Shown: positions 43,474-51,953 of the stretch, piece by piece | How the letters are laid out: each line of letters opens with the position of its first letter | Numbering within the stretch: the first letter of the stretch is position 1 | Source: Nocardiopsis gilva YIM 90087 | Lineage (GTDB): Bacteria; Actinomycetota; Actinomycetes; Streptosporangiales; Streptosporangiaceae | Reading direction: 5' to 3' | DNA: 64,000 nucleotides | Assembly: GCF_002263495.1 (NCBI RefSeq) | Contig: NZ_CP022753.1 | Coordinates: forward strand, 3,286,001 to 3,350,000 | The notes under the pieces: model-generated | Seen by the model: the letters and a program-made list of their open reading frames with translations, nothing else | What the model was told of the DNA's origin: nothing | Database searches by the model: none | Made by a program: the position numbers and the translations under genes

Positions 43474-44265
43474 GGGGAACGTCCTTTGAACGGGGACAGG
43501 GACCAGCCGTGCGCCAGGGGCCGTGGAACCGTGGGGGTCACCAGAGGGGCGCCGGGGGCACAGGGCTTCCACCCGGAACAGGGGGTGGGGGTCGGTCAGG
43601 GGTTAAGCCGCAGGTCAGGGGCTGTGAACCGACCTGGCCGAGCGTATGCATAACGGGAGGGTCACGGAAACCAATTTGGGGGGTTTGTGTCCCTTGTCAC
43701 TGCATTTGCCTACGTTGGGTTTGCTTTACGCCTCCCTGCGTAGTGCATGGTGTGAACGAGAGCATGTGCCGTAGTTCATCCGTATTTGACCCACCCCGTG
43801 TGGGGTGCCCATGTTTCTACCGTCACGGGATAGTAACGGTCAACCGTTAGGCCGGAAATGCCCCGATCCCTTAGGGCGGGTAGGGGTGAGATGCGCTGCG
43901 GACCCGCAGGTCACGGCGGGAACGGGGAACTCGGGAAGAAGGGGATGCGAGGCCCCGGCGCCCGGCACTGCGCCCCGATCGCCCACGGTCCGGGCTCCGC
44001 TCGCCCGGCACAACGCACAGGACCGGGTCTCTGGCCGTGATCAACGACGGAGGCGCGTGCGACGTCGTGGGCTCCCGCACCGCACAACCCCCGTTACGAC
44101 CAGCGGGAGCCCCGGTGGTCCGCATCCTCCGGTCGCGGGCCACCCGCGCGGCGCGCTCCATCCCAGCAGGTCAAAGTGCATCCCCCTTGACCCTCCATGG
44201 AGATTCCGCCCACCGCGCCCCGGGTAGCAGCCCATCGACCTGACGATCAACACGCGAGGAGCACC
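43474..44265. other. Long intergenic region with the RlpA-like gene's leader
   Basis: These 792 bases separate divergent genes. On the minus strand a promoter-like pair lies at 43814-43843, so the RlpA-like transcript would have about 330 untranslated bases. Stems visible in it include ACCCC-ACAC-GGGGT, CAGGTC...GACCTG and GGTCGG...CCGACC. No known riboswitch motif was recognised. The part from 43850 to 44265 shows no clear structure apart from the CGAGGAG ribosome site of the next gene. Confidence 0.5.
43814..43843 (-). promoter_or_regulatory. Promoter candidate for the RlpA-like gene
   Basis: On the minus strand TTGACC is followed after 18 bases by TAGAAA, close to a housekeeping sigma promoter. 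It lies about 340 bases before the GTG start. Confidence 0.4.
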
Positions 44266-44484
44266 ATGATCGCGAAACTGTCCGAAATGGGCGTCACCTC
44301 AGAAATGGCCTACACCGCCGGCACAGCCTCCATAGGACTCAGCATCGTCACTTGGCTCGCCTCGAAGAAGGCGGAGGACGCCAGCATCGCCCGCGCTGAC
44401 CGCTGGGGCATCTTCGTGGGGCAATGGGCACCCACCTTGTTCGCCGTGGGCGTCGCGCTCCGCCTCCACGAAGGCAAGCTCTAG
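44266..44484 (+). CDS. Small hypothetical membrane-associated protein
   Basis: The 72-residue protein has two hydrophobic segments (TAGTASIGLSIVTWLAS and WGIFVGQWAPTLFAVGVAL) separated by a charged loop (KKAEDASIARADR), suggesting a two-helix membrane hairpin. No family is recognised. ATG 44266 is supported by CGAGGAG six bases upstream. Confidence 0.6.
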   Translation: MIAKLSEMGVTSEMAYTAGTASIGLSIVTWLASKKAEDASIARADRWGIFVGQWAPTLFAVGVALRLHEGKL

Positions 44485-44619
44485 CCCGCCCGATCCCGCG
44501 TGGTCGCGGTGCACTCGCAGCATCGCCGCAAAAGAGCCGACCACGCCCGCCAGGCCGTGCGTTTCGAGTGCTGCCGCAGCAGCGAGCCCACAATGAGGGG
44601 GAACGCACGGCCCAGCGAC

Positions 44620-45789
44620 TCACCCGGGCGGCGTCGCCCGCTGTGCCGGCAGTCCGTCGGGGAACAGCTGTGCCGCCGGGTCGGTCAACTCCACACCGCT
44701 CAGCGCCGCGGCGGCCCGGGCCAGCTCCGGGGTGTCGACATGCCCGCCCACCGCGCGGATCGTCGACCGCAGCGCCTCGACCACACCGGCGCCACACGCC
44801 GAGGCGGCGTAGTGCGCCGCGACGGCGGGCGTGCGCGACTGGCCGGCCGCGCAGTGCAGCAGCACCCGCTTGCCCTCCGCACGCAGCGCCGCCACCGCCC
44901 CCGCCGCCTCATCGAGCACGAAGTGCAGGTTGGGGTTGACCGCCTCCCGATCGGCGAGCCACACCTCCACCCGGTCGCCCGCCGGAAGGTAGGACGGCGC
45001 ATCGCGCGGCCCCCGCCGGCACAGCGTCACCACCGCCTCCGCGTCGCGCCGCGTGCGCACATAGGCCAGATTGCACAGCGTCACCCCCGGGTCATAGGGG
45101 TGCTCGACGGCGAACGGGTGGCGGATGTGCGGGCTGTCGCTGGCGTGATTGCGCTCCTGCTCGGGCCACCGCAGCGGGTCGCTGCCCCGCGCCAGCACCA
45201 CCGCCCGCGTCACCAGGCCGCGCGGCGCCACGATGTCGGCCAGCCGCCGCTGCGCCTCCAGCGGAACCCCCGACATCCCCCAGCGCGCCCCCGCCAGCGC
45301 CCCGGCGTACATCCCGGCCTCGTCGCCGTAGCGCGTATAGGCCCGCCACACCGCCTCGACCAGCTGGGAACAGGGGAAACTCCCGCGCGCCGGATCCAGC
45401 GGCGGAACCGGAGCCCCCAGCGCCGAGCGCCACCCCGTCGCGATCGGGCTGCGCTCGGGGGCGCCCGCCTCCACCGGCGGCACCCGCCCCTCGCCCACGG
45501 TGCGGCACAGCGCCGCCGTCCACTCCCGCTCCAACGGGCCGTCCACCGCCTTGGCCGCCGCCGCGGGGTCGCCGATGTTGGCCAGCGCCGTGGTGACCAG
45601 CCACGCCAGCCGCGCCGGGCCGGTGCCGTCCCCCTCGGGGTGGCAGATCTCGGCGGTCATCGCCGGGGGCGTGCCGACGATGCACGCGGCCGCGGCGGCA
45701 CCCACCCACGCGCCTGCGGCCCGGTCCAGCCGTGGATCGTCGCGGTCCCAGACCTCGCGGGACTCGATTGCTCGCCTGGCGGGGGACAT
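44620..45789 (-). CDS. Degenerate ADP-ribosylglycohydrolase fused to a dual-specificity phosphatase
   Basis: The first 220 residues resemble ADP-ribosylglycohydrolases: DRAAGAWVGAAAAACIVG aligns with the family's start and GDEAGMYAGALAGARWGMSGVP with its end. The metal-binding aspartates are missing: no GDALG/TDDT at the start, and GDEAGM where G-x-DTDT is expected. The C-terminal 170 residues are a phosphatase with HCAAGQSR (catalytic cysteine near 313) and a preceding VNPNLHFVLDEAAGAV helix. So the glycohydrolase half looks inactive, and the phosphatase half intact. ATG 45789 is chosen; a GTG at 45819 is possible. Next upstream is the nirB-nnaR cluster. Confidence 0.8.
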   Translation of the reverse strand: MSPARRAIESREVWDRDDPRLDRAAGAWVGAAAAACIVGTPPAMTAEICHPEGDGTGPARLAWLVTTALANIGDPAAAAKAVDGPLEREWTAALCRTVGEGRVPPVEAGAPERSPIATGWRSALGAPVPPLDPARGSFPCSQLVEAVWRAYTRYGDEAGMYAGALAGARWGMSGVPLEAQRRLADIVAPRGLVTRAVVLARGSDPLRWPEQERNHASDSPHIRHPFAVEHPYDPGVTLCNLAYVRTRRDAEAVVTLCRRGPRDAPSYLPAGDRVEVWLADREAVNPNLHFVLDEAAGAVAALRAEGKRVLLHCAAGQSRTPAVAAHYAASACGAGVVEALRSTIRAVGGHVDTPELARAAAALSGVELTDPAAQLFPDGLPAQRATPPG

Positions 45790-45945
45790 GGCTCTCCGAT
45801 CGCGTCGCGCGGTCCGCACCCCCTCCTACATTCCCTCTAGAGAGGAAAAAGGAAGGCGCGTTGCCGGATCCGGCCAGGATCCGGCGCCCACGCATACGCG
45901 CGCCACCGGTGCAACGATGGCGTCCACGCGCGAGGCGAGGGGCGC

Positions 45946-46683
45946 TTATGCCGGTTGGGCGACCAGCACCTCGCGGTAGCGGGCCGCGACCGCCTCGGCC
46001 ACCTCGTCGTCCGGGCACAGCGGAGCGGCCACCACATCGGCTCCCGCCTCGGCCAGCCGCTGGTGGAACAGGCCCGGCGCCAGCAGCCAGGAGGCGATCG
46101 CGACCCGCCCGTGCCCGCGGCGGCGCACGCGCCGCACGACCTCGGGCACCCGAGGGGTGGCGGTGGCGATGTAGCCCACCTCCACCGGCGCCTCCAGTGC
46201 CCCCGACAGCCGGTCGGCGGCATCGCGCACCTGGGCGCGGGCGCCCGCGTCGGACGAGCCTGCCGCGGCCAGCACCACAGCGTCGCCCGGCGCCCATCCC
46301 GCGCGCCTCAGCCGCCGTTCGGCGGCGGTGATCAGCCGCGCATCGCCGCCCAGCGCCCCGGTGACCACGGCGTCCTGGCGTCCGGCGCGGGAGAGCTGGG
46401 CGGGGATGTCCACGTGCACGTGGTACCCGGCGGCCAGGAACGCCGGCACCACCACGACCGGGCCGTCGACCGTGGCGGCCACCTCGCCCACATCAGGGGC
46501 CAGCACATCGGCGAAGGCGAGCCGCACGTCGGCACCCGCGCGCCTGCCCACGCGCCGCGCCAGCGCGCGGGCCACGGCCACGCCGCGCTGGTCGCGGGTG
46601 CCGTGCACGGCCAGCAGCAGCGTGGGCGCGGCCGCGTCCCGCGGCGGGTCGGCCAGGGCGAAGGTGCGGGGTGAGGCAGGCAT
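45946..46683 (-). CDS. CbiX-type sirohydrochlorin chelatase-like protein
   Basis: The 245-residue protein has two CbiX-like halves: LLLAVHGTRDQRGV with the conserved His and VVVVPAFLAAGYHVHVDIP in the first, VVLAAAGSSDAGARAQV and VAIASWLLAPGLFHQRL in the second. CbiX/SirB enzymes insert iron or cobalt into sirohydrochlorin; next to nitrite reductase, the iron form (siroheme, NirB's cofactor) is expected. Its ATG overlaps the nnaR stop (ATGA). It ends the nirB-nirD-nnaR-CbiX unit. Whether the second half is active is uncertain since its His is replaced in GSSD. Confidence 0.85.
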   Translation of the reverse strand: MPASPRTFALADPPRDAAAPTLLLAVHGTRDQRGVAVARALARRVGRRAGADVRLAFADVLAPDVGEVAATVDGPVVVVPAFLAAGYHVHVDIPAQLSRAGRQDAVVTGALGGDARLITAAERRLRRAGWAPGDAVVLAAAGSSDAGARAQVRDAADRLSGALEAPVEVGYIATATPRVPEVVRRVRRRGHGRVAIASWLLAPGLFHQRLAEAGADVVAAPLCPDDEVAEAVAARYREVLVAQPA

Positions 46684-47855
46684 CAGGCTCCTGAGGGCGG
46701 GCAGTCGCCGTTGTCCAGGGCGAGGCGGTAGCCGCGCTTGACCACGGTCTGGATGATCTTGGGGTCGCCCAGGGCGGTGCGCAGCCGGGCAACGGCCGTC
46801 TCCACGGCGTGGGCGTCGGCGTCGCCGCCCAGGCTGGCCAGCAGGTCGGCGCGGTCGCGCACCTGGCCGGGGCGGCGGGCCAGTTGGCGCAGCACCCGCA
46901 TCAGCGCGGGCGAGATGGGGCGCACGACCCCGTCGAGCAGGACGGCGTGCCCGCGCAGCCGCATGCGGTGCCCGGCCACCGGCAGGTCGGGGAACCGGTC
47001 GGGCAGTTCCTCGGTGAGCTTGCGGACCTGGGCGCCGATGCGGGCGCGGGCGGGCCAGACGGTGGGGATGTCGTGGGCCATCAGCGGGCGGGCGGTGACT
47101 GGGCCCACGCACATGGCCAGCACGTCGCCGCGCAGTGCGTTGACCAGGTGGGGCTGGGCGCCGGTCTGGTGGGAGCGGGCCAGCAGCCCGGCGGCGGCCG
47201 GGGCGCTGGTGAAGGTCACCGCGTCGATGCCGCCGCCGGTGATGCCGTCGATGAGCCGGTCCAGGGCGCCGACGTCCTCAGGCGTGGTCCACCGGTAGAT
47301 GGGGACCTCCACGACTTCGGCTCCGGCCATGCGCAGGGCGGCGCAGAAGTCGGGCAGGGGCTCGCCGTGCAGCTGCACGGCCACGCGCAGCCCTTCCACG
47401 CCGGTGGACAGGAGGTAGTCCAGGACTTCGGCGGAGGATTCGGAGGGCGGTGACCATTCCTCGGTGAGCCCGGCGGCGCGGATGGCGCCCTTGGCCTTGG
47501 GGCCGCGGGCGATGAGGCGGGAGCGGGACATGGACGCGATCAGCGGTTCGGCCTGGCCCCAGGTTTCGCAGGCCTCGACCCAGCCGCGGAAGCCGATGCC
47601 GGTGGTGGCCACGACGATGTCGACGGGGTCGTGGATGAGGCGGCGCGAGGCGGCGGCGAGGCGCTGGTCGTCGCTGAGCGGGACGATGCGCAGCGCTGGG
47701 GCGCACACGACCTCGGCGCCCTTGCGGCGCAGCAGTGCGGCCAGCTCGTCGGCGCGCCGGGCCGCGGTGACCGCGACGGTGAAGCCGGCCAGCGGGGCCA
47801 CGGTCGCCGCGGGTTCGGTGCGGGGGCCGGGCAGGTGGTCGATGCCGGCGCTCAC
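46683..47855 (-). CDS. nnaR: Uroporphyrinogen-III synthase-like regulator with winged helix (NnaR type)
   Basis: The 390-residue protein joins a HemD-like domain (residues 20-275: LAGFTVAVTAARRADELAALLRR, VVATTGIGFRGWVEAC, VTFTSAPAA, CVGPVTARPL) to an OmpR-type winged helix (ISPALMRVLRQLARRPGQ; VETAVARLRTALGDPKIIQT; VKRGYRL). This is the layout of NnaR, shown in Streptomyces and mycobacteria to work with GlnR on nitrate/nitrite genes. The GTG overlaps the nirD stop (GTGA), placing it inside the operon. Whether the HemD domain still makes uroporphyrinogen III or only senses a tetrapyrrole is not known. Confidence 0.87.
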   Translation of the reverse strand: MSAGIDHLPGPRTEPAATVAPLAGFTVAVTAARRADELAALLRRKGAEVVCAPALRIVPLSDDQRLAAASRRLIHDPVDIVVATTGIGFRGWVEACETWGQAEPLIASMSRSRLIARGPKAKGAIRAAGLTEEWSPPSESSAEVLDYLLSTGVEGLRVAVQLHGEPLPDFCAALRMAGAEVVEVPIYRWTTPEDVGALDRLIDGITGGGIDAVTFTSAPAAAGLLARSHQTGAQPHLVNALRGDVLAMCVGPVTARPLMAHDIPTVWPARARIGAQVRKLTEELPDRFPDLPVAGHRMRLRGHAVLLDGVVRPISPALMRVLRQLARRPGQVRDRADLLASLGGDADAHAVETAVARLRTALGDPKIIQTVVKRGYRLALDNGDCPPSGA

Positions 47856-48238
47856 TGGGGGGCCTCGTCGGGTCGGATGCTGACGTCGATGCGCCCGTCG
47901 CGCTCGCGCACCCGGTAGGTGGCCAGGCGCACCTGGGGGTCGTCCAGGCAGGAGCCGGTGCGCAACGAGAAGACCTGCTTGAGCATGGGTGAGGCCACGG
48001 TGGGCTCTCCGCCGCGGTCGCCGACGATGCCGCGCGACATCACGGCGGCGTGGCTGAACGGGTCGATGTTGTCCAGGGCGTAGAGCGCGCCGTCGTGGGT
48101 GCGGAACAGGGCGGCCTGGTGGCCGTCGGGCAGCAGGACGGCCACACCGCGCTCGGGCAGGAGCCGCTCGGCAGGGCAGGCGGGGACCCACTGGCCGTCG
48201 GGGCTGGTGGGCAGGGCAGGAAGGGCGGGTGCGGTCAT
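47852..48238 (-). CDS. nirD: Nitrite reductase (NAD(P)H) small subunit
   Basis: The 128-residue protein has the Rieske-like fold of NirD: WVPACPAERLLPERGVAVLL, ALFRTHDGALYALDNIDPFSHAAVMSRGIVGD, then ASPMLKQVFSLRTGSCLDDP. The iron-sulfur ligands of true Rieske proteins (C-x-H and C-x2-H) are absent, as usual for NirD. It supports NirB in reducing nitrite to ammonium in the cytoplasm. It starts five bases after the nirB stop and overlaps nnaR by four bases. Confidence 0.92.
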   Translation of the reverse strand: MTAPALPALPTSPDGQWVPACPAERLLPERGVAVLLPDGHQAALFRTHDGALYALDNIDPFSHAAVMSRGIVGDRGGEPTVASPMLKQVFSLRTGSCLDDPQVRLATYRVRERDGRIDVSIRPDEAPQ

Positions 48239-48242
48239 CTGG

Positions 48243-50801
48243 TCAGACCTCCACGGGTGCGGAGCCGTCGGGGGCGGTGCGGGCGGCGTCCCCGTTGGGG
48301 GTGGTGCCGTCGGTGGGCAGCTGCGGCATCCCCAGGGCGACGGGGCCGGCCGGGACGGGCTGGTCGCGCTCGGTGTCGAAGCTGATGGTGGGGTCGGGGG
48401 CCTCGGGCGCGTTGGCGAAGGAGGCGAACCGGGCGAGCTTTTCGGGGTCCTCCAGCACGCCGCGCCATTCGTCGGCGTAGTTGGCGACGTGGGCGGCCAT
48501 GTCGCGTTCGAGGTCGGCGCCGATGCCCAGGGAGTCGTGGACGACGACGTCGCGCAGGTGGTCCAGCCCGCCGTCGAGGTTCTCGATCCAGGCGGCGGTG
48601 CGCTGCAGCCGGTCGGCGGTGCGGATGTAGAACATCAGGAACCGGTCGATGTAGCTGATGAGGGTGGCGTCGTCGAGGTCGGAGGCCAGGAGTTCGGCGT
48701 GGCGGGGGGTGAAGCCGCCGTTGCCGCCGACGTAGAGGTTCCAGCCCTTGTCGGTGGCGATGACGCCGAAGTCCTTGCCGCGCGCCTCGGCGCATTCGCG
48801 GGCGCACCCGGACACCGCGGCCTTGATCTTGTGGGGGGAGCGCAGGCCGCGGTAGCGCAGTTCGAGGTCGATGGCCATGCGCACGGAGTCTTGGACGCCG
48901 TAGCGGCACCAGGTGGTGCCCACGCACGACTTGACGGTGCGCAGGGCCTTGCCGTAGGCGTGTCCGGATTCGAATCCGGCCTCGACCAGGCGCGACCAGA
49001 TGGCGGGCAGCTGCTCGACGCGGGCGCCGAGCAGGTCGATGCGCTGGGCGCCGGTGATCTTGGTGTAGAGCCCGAATTCACGGGCGACCTTGCCGATGAC
49101 GATGAGCTTGTCGGGGGTGATCTCGCCGCCGGGGACGCGGGGCACGACCGAGTAGGTGCCGTTGCGCTGGAGGTTGGCGAGGAAGTGGTCGTTGGTGTCC
49201 TGCAGGGCGGCCTGCTCGCCCTCCAGGATGTGGCCGCCGCCCAGGGAGGCGAGGATGGAGGCGACGGCCGGCTTGCAGATGTCGCAGCCGCGGCCGGTGC
49301 CGTGGCGGGTGATGAGGTCGGAGAACGTGGTGATGCCGGTGGCCCGGATGGTCTCCACGAGCTCGGCGCGGGACTGGGTGAAGTGCTCGCACAGGGCGCT
49401 GGACTGCTCCACGCCGGAGGCGGCCAGCAGCTGCTTGAGCATCGGCACGCACGAGCCGCAGCTGGTGCCGGCGCTCGTGCACCCCTTGAGGGCGGGCACG
49501 TCGCAGGCGCCCTCGGCGATGGCCTGGGTGAGTGCGCCCTTGGTGACGGCGTTGCAGGAGCAGATCTGGGCGTCGTCGGGCAGGGCGCCGGCGCCCACGC
49601 CCCCGCCGTCGGCTCCGGCCGGGGAGATCAGGGTCAGCGGGTCGCCGGGCAGTTCGTGTCCGACCAGGGGGCGCAGGGCCGCGTAGGCGGAGGCGTCGCC
49701 GACCAGGACCCCGCCGAGCAGGGTGGTGGCGTCGTCGGAGACGACGAGCTTGGCGTAGCGGCGGCCGGCTGCGTCGTTGACGACGACGTCCAGGGCGCCC
49801 TCGGTGCGGCCGTGGGCGTCGCCGAAGCTGGCCACGTCCACGCCGAGCAGCTTGAGCTTGGTGGAGGTGTCGGCGCCGGTGAAGGCGGCCTCGCCGCCCA
49901 CGAGCCGGTCGGCGACGACCTCGGCCATGGCGTTGCCCGGGGCGATGAGCCCGTAGACGGTGCCGTCGTGGCTGGCGCATTCGCCGATGGCGTAGATGTG
50001 GGGGTCGCTGGTGCGGCAGGTGTCGTCGATGACGACGCCGCCGCGTTCGCCCATGTCCAGTCCGGCCTGGCGGGCGACCTCGTCGCGGGGGCGGATGCCC
50101 ACGGAGAACACGACCACGTCGGTGGGGATGCGCTCCTCGCCGAGGTAGATGGCGGTGGGGCGGCCGTCCTCGCCGGCCTCGATGTGCGAGGTGCCGTTGC
50201 CGGTGTGCACGGTGACGCCGAGTTCTTCGATGAGGCGGCCCAGGAGGGCGCCGCCGCCCTCGTCGACCTGGGCGGGCATGAGCCAGGGGGCCAGTTCGAC
50301 GACGTGGGTGTCGACGTTGAGCAGCCGCAGGGCGTTGGCGGCCTCCAGGCCGAGCAGGCCGCCGCCGATGACGACGCCGGTGGTGGCGTTGCGGGCGGAG
50401 GCGGTGATGGCGTCCAGGTCGTCGATGGTGCGGTAGACGTGGCAGCCGGGCAGGTCGTGGCCGGGCAGGGGCGGCACGAACGGGTAGGAGCCGGTGGCCA
50501 GCACCAGGGTGTCGTAGTCGATGACGGCGCCGGAGGTGGTGGTGACCGTCGTGTTCTGGCGGTCGATGGCGGTGGCGCGTTCGCCCAGCCGCAGGTCGAC
50601 GCCCTCGCCCAGGTCGGCCAGGCGCAGGTCGTGTTCTGTGGCGCCGTCGAAGTAGGAGGACAGCGCGACCCGGTCGTAGGCGGGGCGCGGTTCCTCGCCC
50701 AGGACCACGATGTTCCACGCGCCCTGGGCGTCGCGGTCGCGGACCGCCTCGACGAGGCGGTGGCCCACCATGCCGTTGCCGATGACGACGAGTTGTCTCA
50801 T
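48243..50801 (-). CDS. nirB: Nitrite reductase (NAD(P)H) large subunit
   Basis: The 852-residue enzyme reduces nitrite to ammonium using NAD(P)H, FAD, iron-sulfur centres and siroheme. Order of domains: FAD binding (VVIGNGMVGHRLVEAV), NAD binding (GVVIGGGLLGLEAANAL), BFD-like [2Fe-2S] (CSCNAVTKGAL; CTSAGTSCGSC; a second CDICKPAV), and the sulfite/nitrite-reductase half with siroheme/[4Fe-4S] cysteines in CVGTTWC and SGCARECAEA. All four cofactor sites look complete. AAGGGAGAAG precedes the ATG. A GlnR-like operator lies 89 bases upstream. It leads the nirB-nirD-nnaR-CbiX operon. Confidence 0.95.
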   Translation of the reverse strand: MRQLVVIGNGMVGHRLVEAVRDRDAQGAWNIVVLGEEPRPAYDRVALSSYFDGATEHDLRLADLGEGVDLRLGERATAIDRQNTTVTTTSGAVIDYDTLVLATGSYPFVPPLPGHDLPGCHVYRTIDDLDAITASARNATTGVVIGGGLLGLEAANALRLLNVDTHVVELAPWLMPAQVDEGGGALLGRLIEELGVTVHTGNGTSHIEAGEDGRPTAIYLGEERIPTDVVVFSVGIRPRDEVARQAGLDMGERGGVVIDDTCRTSDPHIYAIGECASHDGTVYGLIAPGNAMAEVVADRLVGGEAAFTGADTSTKLKLLGVDVASFGDAHGRTEGALDVVVNDAAGRRYAKLVVSDDATTLLGGVLVGDASAYAALRPLVGHELPGDPLTLISPAGADGGGVGAGALPDDAQICSCNAVTKGALTQAIAEGACDVPALKGCTSAGTSCGSCVPMLKQLLAASGVEQSSALCEHFTQSRAELVETIRATGITTFSDLITRHGTGRGCDICKPAVASILASLGGGHILEGEQAALQDTNDHFLANLQRNGTYSVVPRVPGGEITPDKLIVIGKVAREFGLYTKITGAQRIDLLGARVEQLPAIWSRLVEAGFESGHAYGKALRTVKSCVGTTWCRYGVQDSVRMAIDLELRYRGLRSPHKIKAAVSGCARECAEARGKDFGVIATDKGWNLYVGGNGGFTPRHAELLASDLDDATLISYIDRFLMFYIRTADRLQRTAAWIENLDGGLDHLRDVVVHDSLGIGADLERDMAAHVANYADEWRGVLEDPEKLARFASFANAPEAPDPTISFDTERDQPVPAGPVALGMPQLPTDGTTPNGDAARTAPDGSAPVEV

Positions 50802-50889
50802 TTGCGACTTCTTCTCCCTTGTGGTCGGCGGGGAGCCGGCGGCGGCGCCGACCGGTCGCCTCCGTGGTTTCCCAGGCAACCCAGAGGGT

Positions 50890-50927
50890 GTTTCCGCGTG
50901 GTCAGCCGTGTGTGACGCGCGTGTTTC
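50890..50927 (-). promoter_or_regulatory. GlnR-like operator upstream of nirB
   Basis: On the minus strand the sequence has GAAAC, GTCAC, CTGAC and GAAAC, each separated by exactly six bases (50923-50927, 50912-50916, 50901-50905, 50890-50894). GlnR of actinomycetes binds pairs of GTnAC- and GaAAC-type half-sites with six-base spacing. The third half-site is weak. It lies between nirB and the divergent ADP-ribosylglycohydrolase gene, about 90 bases from each start. Confidence 0.6.
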
Positions 50928-51018
50928 GTTCTTCTGCCATCCCAGGTCACATTTGCGTGAACGGGCCAGGTGGCGGGCGGGGGCACGCGTTGGGGGTAGG
51001 CGGAGGGTTGGTGTGGGC

Positions 51019-51953
51019 ATGGTGCTAAGTGCGATGGTGTCCAACGCTTCCACCCACGCCGGGCGCGCGGCGGTGTCGCTGAACGCGCTCGCGCTGGGCG
51101 ATGCGTTCGGGGCGCGCCTGTTCGCGCCGGACGGGGCCGAGGCGGTGCGGGAGCGCACACTGCCGCCGCGGCCTTGGGAGTGGACCGACGACACCGAGAT
51201 GGCCTGCTCGGTGTATGCGGTGCTGTACCGCTACGGGCGGGTGGAGCAGGACGCGCTGGTCGCGAGTTTCGCCGCGCACTATGACGCGCTGCGCGGCTAC
51301 CACACCGCCACCGACCACCTGCTGCGCTCGGTGCAGGCGGGCGGCGACTGGCGCGCGCTGGCGCCCGCCCAGTTCGGCGGGGCCGGGTCGTGGGGCAGCG
51401 GCGCGGCGATGCGGGTGGCCCCGCTGGGGGCCTGGTTCGCCGATGATGTGGCCGAGGCGGCGCACCAGGCGCGGCTGTCGGCCGAGGTGACCCACACCCA
51501 TGCCGACGCGGTGGCCGGGGCGGTCGCGGTGGCCGCCGCGGCGGCGGTGGCGGGGCGGTGCGAACCGCTGGGGGCGGGCGAGTTCCTCGACGAGGTGCTC
51601 GACCACATTCCCTCCGGCGCGGTGCACGAGGCCGTGCACGACGCCCGCGCCCTGCTGATCTCCTCCGACCCGTGCGCGGTGGCCGCGGAGCTGGGCTGCG
51701 GCGAGCTCATCGGCGCCCGCGACACCGTGCCGTTCGCGCTGTGGGCGGCGGCCAAGCACCACGACGACGTCCCCGGGGCGCTGTGGGCGGCCGCCGCGGC
51801 AGCCGCGACGGCGGGCGGGGACCTCGACACGACCTGCGCGATCGTCGGCGGCATCGTGGGCACGCGGCTGCCCTGGGGGCAGCTGCCCGCGGGTGGCGCG
51901 AGCGCGCCGAGCCGCTGCCGGAGTGGGTGCCGGTGTCAGCTTCGCGGTCCTGA
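51019..51953 (+). pseudogene. ADP-ribosylglycohydrolase, frameshifted near the 3' end
   Basis: The protein has the metal-binding motifs of active ADP-ribosylglycohydrolases: ALALGDAFGARL, WTDDTEMACSVYAVL, a GSGAAMRVAPLG loop, VTHTHADAVAGA and GGDLDTTCAIVGGIVGT. They predict removal of ADP-ribose from a protein or small molecule with Mg2+. Near residue 291 the frame runs off into the adjacent element; adding one G to GGG 51891-51893 gives the family-like ending WRERAEPLPEWVP and a stop at 51951. Without repair it stays open to 52173. ATG 51019 or GTG 51013 is the start. It is divergent from nirB. Confidence 0.75.

Noticed and set aside
43474-43850. c-di-AMP (ydaO-type) riboswitch before the RlpA-like gene
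   Set aside because: The conserved GGTGAAT and CAGCTAACC-type segments are not present on either strand.
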